From positions 60,706 to 124,705 of the forward strand of contig DNVW01000013.1 in assembly GCA_003507395.1 (NCBI GenBank): 64,000 nucleotides of DNA, written 5' to 3'. The DNA comes from Clostridiales bacterium (GTDB lineage Bacteria; Bacillota; Clostridia; TANB77; CAG-508). Below, in pieces: positions 28,704 through 38,412 of the stretch. The stretch's first letter is position 1; each line of letters begins with the position of its first letter. Under the pieces are notes generated by a model, which ran no database searches, was not told the DNA's origin, and saw only the letters and a program-made list of their open reading frames with translations. Made by a program: the position numbers and the translations under genes.

Positions 28704-31700
28704 ATGTATTTAAAAAGATTAGAACTACAAGGATTTAAATCATTCGCAGATAAAACAATATTAGAATTTAAGCCAGGAATTACATCAGTAATAGGACCAA
28801 ATGGTTCAGGAAAAAGTAACATTTCTGATGCTATTAGATGGGTTCTTGGAGAGCAAAGTATGAAATCTTTAAGAGGAGCAAAATCTGAAGATATTATATT
28901 TGCAGGAACACAGTCTAGAAAATCCTTAGGGTTTGCAGAAGTTTCTATAGTTATAGATAATTCAGATGCAAAATTACCTATAGAATATTCAGAGGTTACT
29001 GTAACAAGAAAATTATATAGAAATGGAGAAACTGGTTATTTTATAAATAAAACTCCATGTAGACTAAAAGATATTTTAGAGCTATTTATGGACACAGGTA
29101 TCGGAAAAGATGGATATAGCATAATAGGGCAAGGAAAAATAGATGAAATATTATCAAATAAATCAGAAGACAGGAGACACATATTTGAAGAAGCAGCAGG
29201 TATTGTAAAATATAGGACAAGAAAACAAGAATCAGAGAAAAAAATGGAGCAAACAAAGCTTAACTTATTAAGAATAAATGACATTTTAACAGAAATAGAA
29301 GGAAACATAGAACCTCTAAAAGCTCAATCTGAGAAAGCAAAACAATACTTAAATTTAAGAGAAGAGCTTAAAAATATAGAGGTAGGACTATTTGTTTACA
29401 ATATAAATACATATAAAGAAAAATTAGAGCAAATTATAAAAGATGAAGAAATAATGACTTCACAAAGAAATACAGAAAATGAAAAATTAACATCTATACA
29501 AAGCTTAAAAGATTCTTTGAAACAAGAATTAGATGAGATAACAACACAAATAGAACAAATGCAAAATATAGGTTTTGAAAGTACAAACAAAATAGAAAAA
29601 ATAAACTCAGAAATAGGCATATCTAAAGAAAGAATACAAAACAACATCACTAATAAAGAAAGACTAGAAAGTGAAATAAAAGAATTAAGAATAAGAATAC
29701 AAGAATTACAAGAAGAAGAAAAACAAAGACAAGAAAAAAAGGCTAATTTATTCCAAAATAAAGAAAAATTTGAAGAAGAATTAAAACAAAAAGAAAAAGA
29801 ACTGGCGAAACTAACAAAAACATTGTCTGATAAAGAATTAGAAATAGAAGCTAAAAAACAAAAAATAGAAACAAATACAGACAAGAAGTATGAAGTTTTG
29901 GCAGATATAAATACACAAGAAGCTAATTATGAAAATTTAGAAAAAAGGAAAAAGACATTAAAAATAGAGTTGGAAAATGTAATATCTGAATTAGATAGTA
30001 CTAGAGACAATAAACAAGAGTTATCAAAAAAGTTTTACGAAATACAAAGCAAGCGAAACATAGTTAGTAATAATTTGCAACAAGAAACGACTGAAAAAGA
30101 AAGCTGTATGAATAAAATTAAAGATTTCGAAGAAGAAATAAACAAACTAAACTATCAAATGAATATGAAAGATGCACGACATAAATTCTTACTGGAAACA
30201 GAAAAAGAAAAAGAAGGGTATATAAAAAGTGTTAAAGAATTATTGTTAGATTGTGACAAAAATTCACAATTAAAAAAAGGCATGCATGGAGTTTTAGCCA
30301 ATTTGATTTCTGTTAATAAAGAGTATGAATTAGCAATAGAAATGTGCTTAGGACAAGCTCTTCAAAATGTTGTTACAGAAACAGAGGAAGATGCTAAAAA
30401 ATTAGTTGAACATTTAAGAAATAATAATCTAGGAAGAGCGTCATTTTTACCAATATCTTCAATAAGAGGAAAGAGGATAGAAAACGTAATAAGTAATGGC
30501 ATGAAAGGAGTAATAGGGATTGCTTCCGATTTAGTTAAATGTGATAAAAAATATACTCAAATTGTTTTAAACTTATTAGGAAGAACAGTTGTAGTAGAAG
30601 ATATGAATATAGGAATTTCACTTGCTAAAATGAATAATTATTCGTTTAGAATTGTTACACTAAAGGGGGATGTTATTAGTTCATCAGGAAGCATTACAGG
30701 TGGAAGTGTTGCAACTAAAACAGTAAATATTTTAGGAAGAAGTAGAGAAATAGAAGAATTAGAAAAGGAAATAAAAAAGCTTTCTAAAAAAATAGAAGAA
30801 ATAACATTACAAAAACGAAAATATTTAGAGTCAATAACAGAAGTAATAGAAAAAGTAGCGGGATTAGAAAAAGAACTTCAAGATATAGAAATAGTGTATG
30901 CTGCAGAAAATCAAAAAATGGTATCAATAGAAGAAAACATTTATAAATTAGAGCAAAGAAGGGATAAACTAAAAGAAGAAGAACTTTCTATAAATAAGCA
31001 AAAAGAAGAAAGTATAAAACAAAAAGAGGAAAAAGAACAAGAAGTAGAAAAATTAAACAGTGAAATAAAAAGTTTATCAGAAGAAGTAGAACAATTTGCA
31101 ACAGTAAATAAAGACAATCAAAAATACATAGATGATTTGAACTTTGATATAACAAATTTAAAAATTTCAGTTTCATCATTTATAGAAAGTGAAGCATCTA
31201 TAGAGGAATTTGTAGAAAGAATAAGGCAAGAAATTTTAAACAACAACAATAATATAGAAAATAAAAATAATACATTAAATCAGGCTATAAAAGAAAATAC
31301 AGAATTACAAACAAAAATAGATAATTTAAATAGCGAAATAGAGCAGATTAAAGCAGAAGTTAATAATAGTTCAGAAAATATAGAAAAGCTAAAACAATTA
31401 AGAACAGAAAAAAATGAATTATTAGATAAAAAAGAAGAAGAAATAACAAACCAATTTAGTATATTAGAAGGATTAAAAGAACAAATTGTAAAAATGGACT
31501 TCAAAAAAACAAAGTTGGAGCAAGATATAGAACAATTGATAAACACTTTGTGGGACGAATATGAAATAACACCAAATAATGCTGGAGAATATAAAAAGCC
31601 AAATAATATAGCCCAAGCACAAAAAGAAGTTAGCTCAATAAGAGAAAAAATAAAAGACTTAGGCAGTATAAACATAGATTCAATAGAAGAATACAAAAAA

Positions 31701-32270
31701 ATAAGCGAAAGATATGACTTTATGTGTGAACAAAGATTAGATTTAGAAAATACGGTAGCAAAGTTAAGAAAAGTGATTTCAGAAATGACGCAAACAATGG
31801 AACAACAATTTAAAGAGAAATTTGAAATAATAAATAAAAACTTTAATGAAGTATTTATAGAATTATTTGGAGGAGGAAAAGCAGAATTAATATTAACAGA
31901 CGAAGATAATGTACTAGAATGTGGAATAGATATAAGAGTTCAGCCAACAGGAAAGAAATTACAAAATATGATGTTACTATCAGGAGGAGAAAAAGCATTT
32001 ACAGCAATAGCACTTTTATTTGCAATACTAAAAATAAACCCAGCACCATTCTGTATACTAGACGAAATAGAAGCAGCACTAGATGATGTAAATGTCTACA
32101 GATTTGCAGAATATCTAAAAAAATTTAGTCAAGCATCACAATTCTTAGTAATAACACACAGAAAAGGAACAATGGAAGTAGCAGACACAGTATATGGAGT
32201 AACAATGGAGGAAAATGGCATAAGCAAGCTACTATCAATGAAACTCAGCTCAATTGGGGACAGTCCCTAA
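28704..32270 (+). CDS. smc: Chromosome segregation protein SMC
   Basis: A 1188-residue SMC ATPase, normal length, that compacts and segregates the chromosome with ScpA/ScpB. Walker A GPNGSGKSN at about 32-40, long coiled coil (about 170-500), hinge (about 510-680, with GVLANLISV and GDVISSSGSITGG), second coiled coil (about 690-1020), then the signature LLSGGEKAFTAIAL and Walker B FCILDEIEAALDD. The final residues (SSIGDSP) and the stop codon are encoded by the palindromic repeat at 32251. The family C-terminus therefore seems to have been rewritten by a repeat insertion downstream of the essential head domain. Confidence 0.98.
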   Translation: MYLKRLELQGFKSFADKTILEFKPGITSVIGPNGSGKSNISDAIRWVLGEQSMKSLRGAKSEDIIFAGTQSRKSLGFAEVSIVIDNSDAKLPIEYSEVTVTRKLYRNGETGYFINKTPCRLKDILELFMDTGIGKDGYSIIGQGKIDEILSNKSEDRRHIFEEAAGIVKYRTRKQESEKKMEQTKLNLLRINDILTEIEGNIEPLKAQSEKAKQYLNLREELKNIEVGLFVYNINTYKEKLEQIIKDEEIMTSQRNTENEKLTSIQSLKDSLKQELDEITTQIEQMQNIGFESTNKIEKINSEIGISKERIQNNITNKERLESEIKELRIRIQELQEEEKQRQEKKANLFQNKEKFEEELKQKEKELAKLTKTLSDKELEIEAKKQKIETNTDKKYEVLADINTQEANYENLEKRKKTLKIELENVISELDSTRDNKQELSKKFYEIQSKRNIVSNNLQQETTEKESCMNKIKDFEEEINKLNYQMNMKDARHKFLLETEKEKEGYIKSVKELLLDCDKNSQLKKGMHGVLANLISVNKEYELAIEMCLGQALQNVVTETEEDAKKLVEHLRNNNLGRASFLPISSIRGKRIENVISNGMKGVIGIASDLVKCDKKYTQIVLNLLGRTVVVEDMNIGISLAKMNNYSFRIVTLKGDVISSSGSITGGSVATKTVNILGRSREIEELEKEIKKLSKKIEEITLQKRKYLESITEVIEKVAGLEKELQDIEIVYAAENQKMVSIEENIYKLEQRRDKLKEEELSINKQKEESIKQKEEKEQEVEKLNSEIKSLSEEVEQFATVNKDNQKYIDDLNFDITNLKISVSSFIESEASIEEFVERIRQEILNNNNNIENKNNTLNQAIKENTELQTKIDNLNSEIEQIKAEVNNSSENIEKLKQLRTEKNELLDKKEEEITNQFSILEGLKEQIVKMDFKKTKLEQDIEQLINTLWDEYEITPNNAGEYKKPNNIAQAQKEVSSIREKIKDLGSINIDSIEEYKKISERYDFMCEQRLDLENTVAKLRKVISEMTQTMEQQFKEKFEIINKNFNEVFIELFGGGKAELILTDEDNVLECGIDIRVQPTGKKLQNMMLLSGGEKAFTAIALLFAILKINPAPFCILDEIEAALDDVNVYRFAEYLKKFSQASQFLVITHRKGTMEVADTVYGVTMEENGISKLLSMKLSSIGDSP

Positions 32271-32382
32271 ATGTCCAAATGGGACAATTTGGGACAGCCC
32301 TTAACCTAAAAATAGAATTGATAAAAATATCAATTCTATTTTTTTACATTAATGCATATTATTATTAAGGGCTGTCCCTATT
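32251..32382. repeat. Palindromic repeat element overlapping the smc stop and enclosing its terminator
   Basis: The left unit (32251-32303) contains GGGGACAGTCCC and ends GGGACAGCCCTT; the right end (32367-32378) is its exact 12-bp complement AAGGGCTGTCCC. Between them lies the terminator at 32308-32345. The smc stop TAA (32268-32270) is inside the left unit. It shares its core with the repeats at 17673 and 55950. Confidence 0.75.
32308..32345 (+). terminator. Intrinsic terminator after smc
   Basis: Perfect AT-rich stem AAATAGAATTGATA / TATCAATTCTATTT with an A4 loop and T-run. It is symmetrical, so it could work on both strands. Confidence 0.8.
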
Positions 32383-32409
32383 AATTGAAATACAAAGGAG
32401 TGTGTTGTT

Positions 32410-35085
32410 ATGTGGCATAATTTATCTACAAAAGATGTAGAAATTAAATTAGAAACTAACCTAAAAGATGGTTTAACAGATGAAGAAGTGGCAGAAAGAT
32501 TAAAAAAATATGGAGAAAATAAACTCCAAGAACAAAAGAAGGAGAGCATTTTTATAAAATTTTTGAAACAATTTAATGATTTTATGATTATTATTTTAAT
32601 TATAGCTGCTGTTGTTTCAGCAATTGTTACAAAAATACAAGGAACAGGTGAGTATATAGATTCTATTATAATAATAGCAATAGTTGTTTTAAATGCTATT
32701 ATGGGACTAGTTCAAGAAGCAAAAGCAGAAAAATCTTTAGAGGCACTTAAAAAAATGTCAGCGCCAGTAGCAAAGGTAAAGAGAAAAGGAGAAATTGTGA
32801 CAGTAAAGGGAACAGAAATAGTACCTGGAGATATTATAGTTTTAGAAGCGGGTAATTATATACCAGCAGATTGTAGACTAGTTACTTCATATAATCTAAA
32901 AGTTGAGGAGTCAAGCTTAACAGGAGAAACTGTACCGGTACTAAAAGAAGCAAATGTAATTTTAAAAGATAATACATCTTTAGGAGATACAATAAATATG
33001 GGATTTGCAACAACAATTGTAGTAAATGGCCATGCAGAAGCTATTGCAACAGAAACGGGAATGAATACAAAAGTTGGTAAAATAGCAAAAATGATTATTA
33101 CAGATGAGTCACCAGAAACACCAATACAGAAAAAACTAGCAGAGGTTGGAAAAAGTTTAGGAATAGGGTGTTTAATAATTTGTTTACTTATATTTGTAAT
33201 AGGGTTGGTTAAAAAGATAGAGCCAATAGAAATGTTTATGACTTCAGTTGGATTAGCAGTAGCAGCAATACCAGAAGGACTACCAGCAATCGTAACAATA
33301 ATGCTTTCGATAGGTGTAACAAGAATGGCAAAAAAGAATACAATAATAAGAAAATTACCAGCGGTAGAAACATTAGGGAGTAGTAGTGTAATATGTTCTG
33401 ACAAAACAGGTACATTAACTCAAAACAAAATGCAAGTAGTTGATATTCAAGATGTTAAAGGAAGTAATATAAATAAAGATTTTATATTAGAATTAGGTTG
33501 CATGTGCACAGATTCACAAATAATTGTAAAAGAAGGAAAAATGGAAGCAGAAGGAGAGGCTACGGAAAATGCAATAGTGAATGCAGGACTAAGTAATGGA
33601 AAGAACAAAGAAAACTTATATAAAATAATGCAGAGAATAAATGAAATTCCATTTGATTCTGAAAGAAAAATGATGACTACAATACATAAAATAGGTAATA
33701 AATATAGAATAATTACAAAAGGAGCTCCAGATGTATTAATAAAAAGGTGTAATAAATATTATGAAAATGGAATAGGTAGAACAATAAGTAGTGAAGTAAT
33801 AAGAAAAGTAGAAGAAAACAATAATAAAATGGCAAATAATGCACTAAGAGTTTTGGCAGTAGCATACAAAGACGTAGAAAGATTGCCAAATAGAATAGAT
33901 AGTGCAAGTGTAGAAATAGATTTAACCTTTGTGGGACTGATAGGAATGATAGATCCACCAAGAGAAGGCGTAAAAGAAGCTGTAGCTACTTGCAGAAAAG
34001 CAGGGATAAAAACTGTTATGATAACAGGGGACCATATTATTACAGCAAAAGCAATTGCAAGAGAAATTGGAATTTTGAAACCAAATGATTTAGCTATAAC
34101 AGGGAATGAATTAGATAATATAAGTCAAAAGGAACTAGAAAAAAATATAATGCAATATAGTGTTTTTGCAAGAGTATCACCAGAACATAAGGTAAGAATT
34201 GTAAAGGCATTTAGAAGTACAGGTGCTGTAGTAGCAATGACGGGTGATGGAGTAAATGATGCACCAGCTTTAAAAAACGCAGATATAGGTATTTCTATGG
34301 GATTGAATGGCACAGATGTAGCTAAAAATGCATCAGATATGATACTTACAGATGACAATTTTGTTACAATAGTAGAAGCAGTTAAACAAGGAAGAAATAT
34401 TTTTGATAATATAAAAAAGGCGGTACATTTTTTAATTGCTACAAATATAGGAGAAATAGTAACAATATTTTTAGGATTAATATTAGGACTAGAATCGCCA
34501 CTTTTAGCAATTCAATTGTTATGGGTAAATTTAGTAACAGATTCTTTCCCAGCAATAGCATTAGGATTAGAGCCACCAGAAAAAGATATAATGGACAAAA
34601 AGCCAAGAAATCCAAGAAAAGGAATATTTGCAGACGGATTGTGGAATAAAATTGTTGTAGAAGGAATAATGATTGGAATGTTAACACTTTTAGCATTTAG
34701 TATAGGTAACAAATTTTATGGAATAGAAGTGGGAAGAACAATGGCATTTGTTTCTTTAGGTATATTAGAATTAGTACACAGTTTTAATATAAGAAGTGAA
34801 GGATCTATATTTAATATGAACATATGTGAAAATAAATATTTAATAGGCGCGTTTCTATTAGGTACTTTATTACAAGTTTCAGTTGTAATAATACCATCAG
34901 TCGCTAAAGTATTTGAATTAATTCCATTAACAACTACTCAATGGTTATATACAACGGTTATATCGCTATTGCCAATAATAATAATGGAAATTCAGAAAAA
35001 AAGTATCAAAGAACAAACTGTAAAAGTAATTATGCCTAATTCAGGAAAAAATTTAAATAAAATAAAAATTGCACAGACAAAATGA
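32410..35085 (+). CDS. Cation-translocating P-type ATPase (Ca2+/SERCA-PMR1 type)
   Basis: An 891-residue P2-type ATPase. Order: N-terminal cation-ATPase domain, two membrane helices (about 60-105), actuator domain with SLTGETVPV, membrane helices with PEGLPAIVTIMLSIG (ion-binding M4 motif), phosphorylation site CSDKTGTLTQNK, nucleotide-binding domain with KGAPDVLI, hinge MTGDGVNDAPALKNADIG, then C-terminal helices with QLLWVNLVTDSFPAIALG. PEGL in M4 and the N-x-x-D pattern in M6 favour calcium, but Mn2+ or other ions are possible. AAAGGAG sits 9 nt before the ATG. Confidence 0.94.
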   Translation: MWHNLSTKDVEIKLETNLKDGLTDEEVAERLKKYGENKLQEQKKESIFIKFLKQFNDFMIIILIIAAVVSAIVTKIQGTGEYIDSIIIIAIVVLNAIMGLVQEAKAEKSLEALKKMSAPVAKVKRKGEIVTVKGTEIVPGDIIVLEAGNYIPADCRLVTSYNLKVEESSLTGETVPVLKEANVILKDNTSLGDTINMGFATTIVVNGHAEAIATETGMNTKVGKIAKMIITDESPETPIQKKLAEVGKSLGIGCLIICLLIFVIGLVKKIEPIEMFMTSVGLAVAAIPEGLPAIVTIMLSIGVTRMAKKNTIIRKLPAVETLGSSSVICSDKTGTLTQNKMQVVDIQDVKGSNINKDFILELGCMCTDSQIIVKEGKMEAEGEATENAIVNAGLSNGKNKENLYKIMQRINEIPFDSERKMMTTIHKIGNKYRIITKGAPDVLIKRCNKYYENGIGRTISSEVIRKVEENNNKMANNALRVLAVAYKDVERLPNRIDSASVEIDLTFVGLIGMIDPPREGVKEAVATCRKAGIKTVMITGDHIITAKAIAREIGILKPNDLAITGNELDNISQKELEKNIMQYSVFARVSPEHKVRIVKAFRSTGAVVAMTGDGVNDAPALKNADIGISMGLNGTDVAKNASDMILTDDNFVTIVEAVKQGRNIFDNIKKAVHFLIATNIGEIVTIFLGLILGLESPLLAIQLLWVNLVTDSFPAIALGLEPPEKDIMDKKPRNPRKGIFADGLWNKIVVEGIMIGMLTLLAFSIGNKFYGIEVGRTMAFVSLGILELVHSFNIRSEGSIFNMNICENKYLIGAFLLGTLLQVSVVIIPSVAKVFELIPLTTTQWLYTTVISLLPIIIMEIQKKSIKEQTVKVIMPNSGKNLNKIKIAQTK

Positions 35086-35222
35086 TAAATGTCAATGTTT
35101 GGAAAAACGAGAAAAAATGAGCATATGGGAGAAAATAAGAGGAAAATACACACTATTTTGATAAATGTTACCAACAGACTTGCTAAAAAATGTTTATAAT
35201 GGGCAAATAATGAATATCAAAT

Positions 35223-35251
35223 TTGAAATTGTTTAAAATATGTAGTATAAT
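35223..35251 (+). promoter_or_regulatory. Sigma-A promoter of the M23 peptidase gene
   Basis: TTGAAA (35223-35228), 17-nt spacer, TATAAT (35246-35251), 22 nt before the AAAAGGAG site. Confidence 0.75.
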
Positions 35252-35283
35252 TAATTTTGTCGTGTAGACGAAAAGGAGAGTGA

Positions 35284-36237
35284 ATATATATTTTAAGCAA
35301 GTATATAAAATATTATACTAAAAAGACATTTAAACTTATTAATATAATAGCAGTAGCAATTATAATAGTAGCCATAATAATATTATCTAAATACAAATTA
35401 GTATGTGCAGTAACAATAGATGGAGAAAGAGTAGGCTATGTAGACAGTAAAGAAAAATTTGAACAAGAAATAGAAGAATATATAAATGATCTAAAAGGAG
35501 TAAATGTTGCATTTGTTGATATAGATAATTTACCAGAATATGGATTAAGGCTGATAAGTAAAAGTGAGGAAACAAACGAAAATATAATTTTATCAAAAAT
35601 GGAAGAGCAAATGAAATTTACGTACAAATTATATGCAATAACTTTAAATGGAGAAGAAAAGTCAAAAGTAAATACATTAGAAGAAGCTGAAACATTAGTA
35701 GCAGAATTAAAATCAGAATATAGTAGTATACAAGATTTAAATATAGGAATAAAAGAATTATATACAGAAGACATGAAAGAATGCGAAACAGTCACTATAA
35801 AAACAGCAAGAAATAGTATGATAGAGGAATTAGATGTAATAAAATGTAATTCTATCAATGGAGTATATCTTGCATGTGTGCCAGTTTCTGGTGTTATAAC
35901 ATCCAGATTTGGAGCTATAGAAGATATAAGAGACCATACACATATGGGAATAGATATAGGAGCTAGTTATGGTACACAAATTAAGGCAGTTGCAGATGGA
36001 ACAATAAAACTTGCAGAATATTATGGTGGATATGGAAACTTAGTTATTATATCCCATGGTAATGGAGTAGAAACATATTACGGACATTGTAGTAGTCTAT
36101 ATGTAACAGAAGGACAAAAAGTAAAAGCAGGAGATGTAATTGCAGCAGTTGGCTCAACAGGTAACTCAACAGGAAACCACTTACACTTTGAAATAAGGCA
36201 AGATGGCTCACAAGTAAACCCAGAAAATTATATATAG
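35284..36237 (+). CDS. M23 (LytM-type) metallopeptidase, membrane-anchored, with no ordinary start codon
   Basis: A peptidoglycan endopeptidase. The C-terminal M23 domain has HMGIDIG (zinc His and Asp), YYGHC and HLHFEI (catalytic and zinc histidines). The first ATG in frame is 35599, but the frame is open and protein-like back to 35284: a membrane segment (INIIAVAIIIVAIIIL) and a TIDGERVGYVDSKEKFEQ repeat typical of this family. AAGGAG at 35273-35278 points to ATA 35284 (5 nt) or ATT 35290 (11 nt); no ATG, GTG or TTG lies in this frame there. A GTG at 35280 is in another frame and overlaps the ribosome binding site. Length from 35284 is 317 residues. Confidence 0.82.
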   Translation: MYILSKYIKYYTKKTFKLINIIAVAIIIVAIIILSKYKLVCAVTIDGERVGYVDSKEKFEQEIEEYINDLKGVNVAFVDIDNLPEYGLRLISKSEETNENIILSKMEEQMKFTYKLYAITLNGEEKSKVNTLEEAETLVAELKSEYSSIQDLNIGIKELYTEDMKECETVTIKTARNSMIEELDVIKCNSINGVYLACVPVSGVITSRFGAIEDIRDHTHMGIDIGASYGTQIKAVADGTIKLAEYYGGYGNLVIISHGNGVETYYGHCSSLYVTEGQKVKAGDVIAAVGSTGNSTGNHLHFEIRQDGSQVNPENYI

Positions 36238-36251
36238 AGAGGACAATAAAA

Positions 36252-36285
36252 AAAGGCACATATTATATTAATAATATGTGTCTTT
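36252..36285 (+). terminator. Terminator after the M23 peptidase gene
   Basis: Stem AAAGGCACATATTA / TAATATGTGTCTTT (one G-U pair), loop of about 6 nt, short T-tract. It lies 15 nt after the stop. Confidence 0.65.
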
Positions 36286-36415
36286 AAAAAAACAAAAGGG
36301 GATGTTTTTATATATGTTGATAACGGAGTAATATTTATCAACTGAATATAATATACCAAAGATTTTTGAACATTGTGTGAACTAATTGTAATTTATTAGT
36401 TTATAATTATAAATT

Positions 36416-36446
36416 GTGGAGGTATGTTTTAGCAACAAACCTCCAC
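36416..36446 (-). terminator. Possible terminator hairpin of the htrA gene
   Basis: Perfect 8-bp stem GTGGAGGT / ACCTCCAC with a 15-nt loop just past the minus-strand htrA stop. It is followed on the minus strand by AATTTATAATT, a weak T-tract, so the call is tentative. Confidence 0.45.
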
Positions 36447-36451
36447 TAAAA

Positions 36452-37708
36452 TTATGGTTGTTCTTGTAATGTTACTGTTATATCTTTCTCTTTACCATCT
36501 CTATAAACCTTTAACTTTAAAGTATCTCCAATTTGTTTTTTATTTTTTATAGCATTTAATTCATCCATTTTAGTTACTTTGGTTCCTTCTACTTCTATTA
36601 TTACATCACCAATTCTCAATCCAGCCTTTTCAGCAGCAGAAAAATCATCTATAGTTTTAATATAAATACCAATAACTAAATTATTATATTCAGCAGTTTG
36701 TTCGTCTAGGTCATATCCACCAATACCAATATATGGTCTTTTTACTTTGTTATACTGAATTAGTTGTTCATAAATTTCTTTTGTAGAATTAATAGGAATT
36801 GCAAATCCAACTCCTTCAACACCATTGCCAGAAAGTTTTAGTGTATTAACCCCTATTACTTGCCCTTTACTATTTACTAATGCACCTCCACTATTTCCAG
36901 AATTTATAGATGCATCTGTCTGAATTGCAACATAAGTATTACCATCCTGATCAGAAACTTCTCTATTGACAGCACTTATAATACCTGCTGTAACGCTATC
37001 TGTTAAACCTAAAGGATTTCCTATAGCCATAGCAAATTCTCCAACTTGTACAGCATCAGAATCTCCAAGTTCAGCAGCGGTTAGTCCACTTTTTTCTATT
37101 TTAATAACAGCTAAATCTGTTTGAGAATCTGTTCCTACAATAGTAGCATCATATTTTGTTTTGTCGTTATATAAAGTAACAGTAACTTTATTGGCTTTTC
37201 CAAGTTCGTAATAATAAGATGAAGAAGAAGAATTAACTATATGGTTATTTGTTAAAATGTATCCATCTTCACTAATTATTATTCCAGAGCCAGCGGCTGT
37301 TGCAGTAGATGTATTCCTATAAAATATTGAATTTACAGAATATTCTACTTCTATTCCAACAATTGAAGGACGTACTTTTGCAGCCACGCCAACACCTGTT
37401 TCAGAATATCCTGCTAAAGAAACCATTTGTGTATTAATATTTTCATTATTTATACTTTCTCCATAAGCATTAGGTGTTTCTATAGTAACAAGTTTTTTTA
37501 CTAAATTTTCCTTTATGCTAGGGACATTAAGAGAGACTGCTAGTACAGTGATGCTTCCAATAACTCCAAATAAAAATGGTGCTAATACATTTCTTGTAAA
37601 TCCAAAATTAAATTTTTTTTCGCTATTTTTAAATTCTCTATAAGAAGAATTAAAATTAGTGGAATCAATACTCTTAAAAGTGTTATTATTATTATTATTT
37701 TCGTCCAT
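36452..37708 (-). CDS. htrA: HtrA/DegP-type serine protease with PDZ domain
   Basis: A 418-residue S1C protease. An Asn-rich cytoplasmic tail (about 1-40), one membrane segment (about 45-64), trypsin-like domain with complete triad: His in LTNNHIVN, Asp in SQTDLAVIKI, Ser in NSGNSGGALVN; then one PDZ domain (about 320-410, AAEKAGLRIGDVIIEVEG). It acts outside the membrane on misfolded exported proteins. An AGGAGG site lies 9 nt before the ATG. It is closer to the classical HtrA than the copy at 7357. Confidence 0.95.
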   Translation of the reverse strand: MDENNNNNNTFKSIDSTNFNSSYREFKNSEKKFNFGFTRNVLAPFLFGVIGSITVLAVSLNVPSIKENLVKKLVTIETPNAYGESINNENINTQMVSLAGYSETGVGVAAKVRPSIVGIEVEYSVNSIFYRNTSTATAAGSGIIISEDGYILTNNHIVNSSSSSYYYELGKANKVTVTLYNDKTKYDATIVGTDSQTDLAVIKIEKSGLTAAELGDSDAVQVGEFAMAIGNPLGLTDSVTAGIISAVNREVSDQDGNTYVAIQTDASINSGNSGGALVNSKGQVIGVNTLKLSGNGVEGVGFAIPINSTKEIYEQLIQYNKVKRPYIGIGGYDLDEQTAEYNNLVIGIYIKTIDDFSAAEKAGLRIGDVIIEVEGTKVTKMDELNAIKNKKQIGDTLKLKVYRDGKEKDITVTLQEQP

Positions 37709-37839
37709 TTTAATACCTCCTAAAATTAATTATTTGATTATATGATAACCTAAATTATTATTATAATACAAGAGAATTATGAAAAAAATGTGAAAAAAAT
37801 ATGAAAAATTTAGATATTGGAAGAAATAAAAAACTGCTC

Positions 37840-37868
37840 TTGTATTTAAAATAAATATTATATATAAT
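37840..37868 (+). promoter_or_regulatory. Sigma-A promoter of the rnhB operon
   Basis: TTGTAT (37840-37845), 17-nt spacer, TATAAT (37863-37868), 23 nt before the first ATG. The downstream genes (37892, rnhB, phosphorylase) are spaced 13-20 nt apart. Confidence 0.7.
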
Positions 37869-37891
37869 AAAGCAATAGATGGAGGTAAAAT

Positions 37892-38392
37892 ATGAAAAAA
37901 GAAAATGGACTTACACATATGACAACAATATTTTTAGTAATAATAATACTGGTTTTAATATTGGTGGCAGTACGCTTTGTAGAATTGCAATACAAAAATG
38001 AAGAAAGTGAAACAATAAAAACAAATATGTTGGCAATACAAGGAAAAGCAAAAATAATAGCAGAAGAAGAAAAGGCATTAAAAAAGGAATTAGCAGGTAT
38101 AAAAATTTCAGATAAAAAAGAAGAGGAAAATATAAAAAAATTATTAGAACAACAAAATATAACAATAGATGAAAATAGCAAATATTATGTATTAGATAAA
38201 GAAAATTTAAAAGAAATTGGACTAGGTAATATAGAATTAGAATCAGATCAATATTATATTGTAAATTATGATAATTTAGAAATTTTATACACAAAAGGAG
38301 TTCAAATTGGGGATAACATATTATATAAATTATCAGATTTCAACAAATTAAACGAAGAAAAAGACTTTGTAGAAGAAAATATAAAAGAATAA
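37892..38392 (+). CDS. Uncharacterised single-pass membrane protein
   Basis: A 166-residue protein with one membrane segment near the N-terminus (about 11-30), a coiled-coil-prone charged stretch (about 35-95, rich in K and E) and a C-terminal part with YYVLDKENLKEIGLGNIE. The short start and hydrophobic helix loosely recall pilin-like proteins, but no prepilin cleavage site is visible, so I do not assign that. GGAGG lies 8 nt before the ATG. It is first in a likely operon with rnhB and the nucleoside phosphorylase. Confidence 0.75.
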   Translation: MKKENGLTHMTTIFLVIIILVLILVAVRFVELQYKNEESETIKTNMLAIQGKAKIIAEEEKALKKELAGIKISDKKEEENIKKLLEQQNITIDENSKYYVLDKENLKEIGLGNIELESDQYYIVNYDNLEILYTKGVQIGDNILYKLSDFNKLNEEKDFVEENIKE

Positions 38393-38412
38393 ACAGCAAA
38401 CGAGGAAAAATA

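Noticed and set aside
35280..35321. GTG 35280 as start of the M23 peptidase followed by a frameshift
   Set aside because: The GTG lies 1 nt from AAGGAG, there is no CGG in the stretch, and its frame closes after 13 codons; a non-standard start codon in the correct frame is more economical.
37892..37990. Pilin-like prepilin peptide in the protein before rnhB
   Set aside because: There is no G-[FM]-[ST]-x4-E cleavage pattern and no pilus genes nearby.
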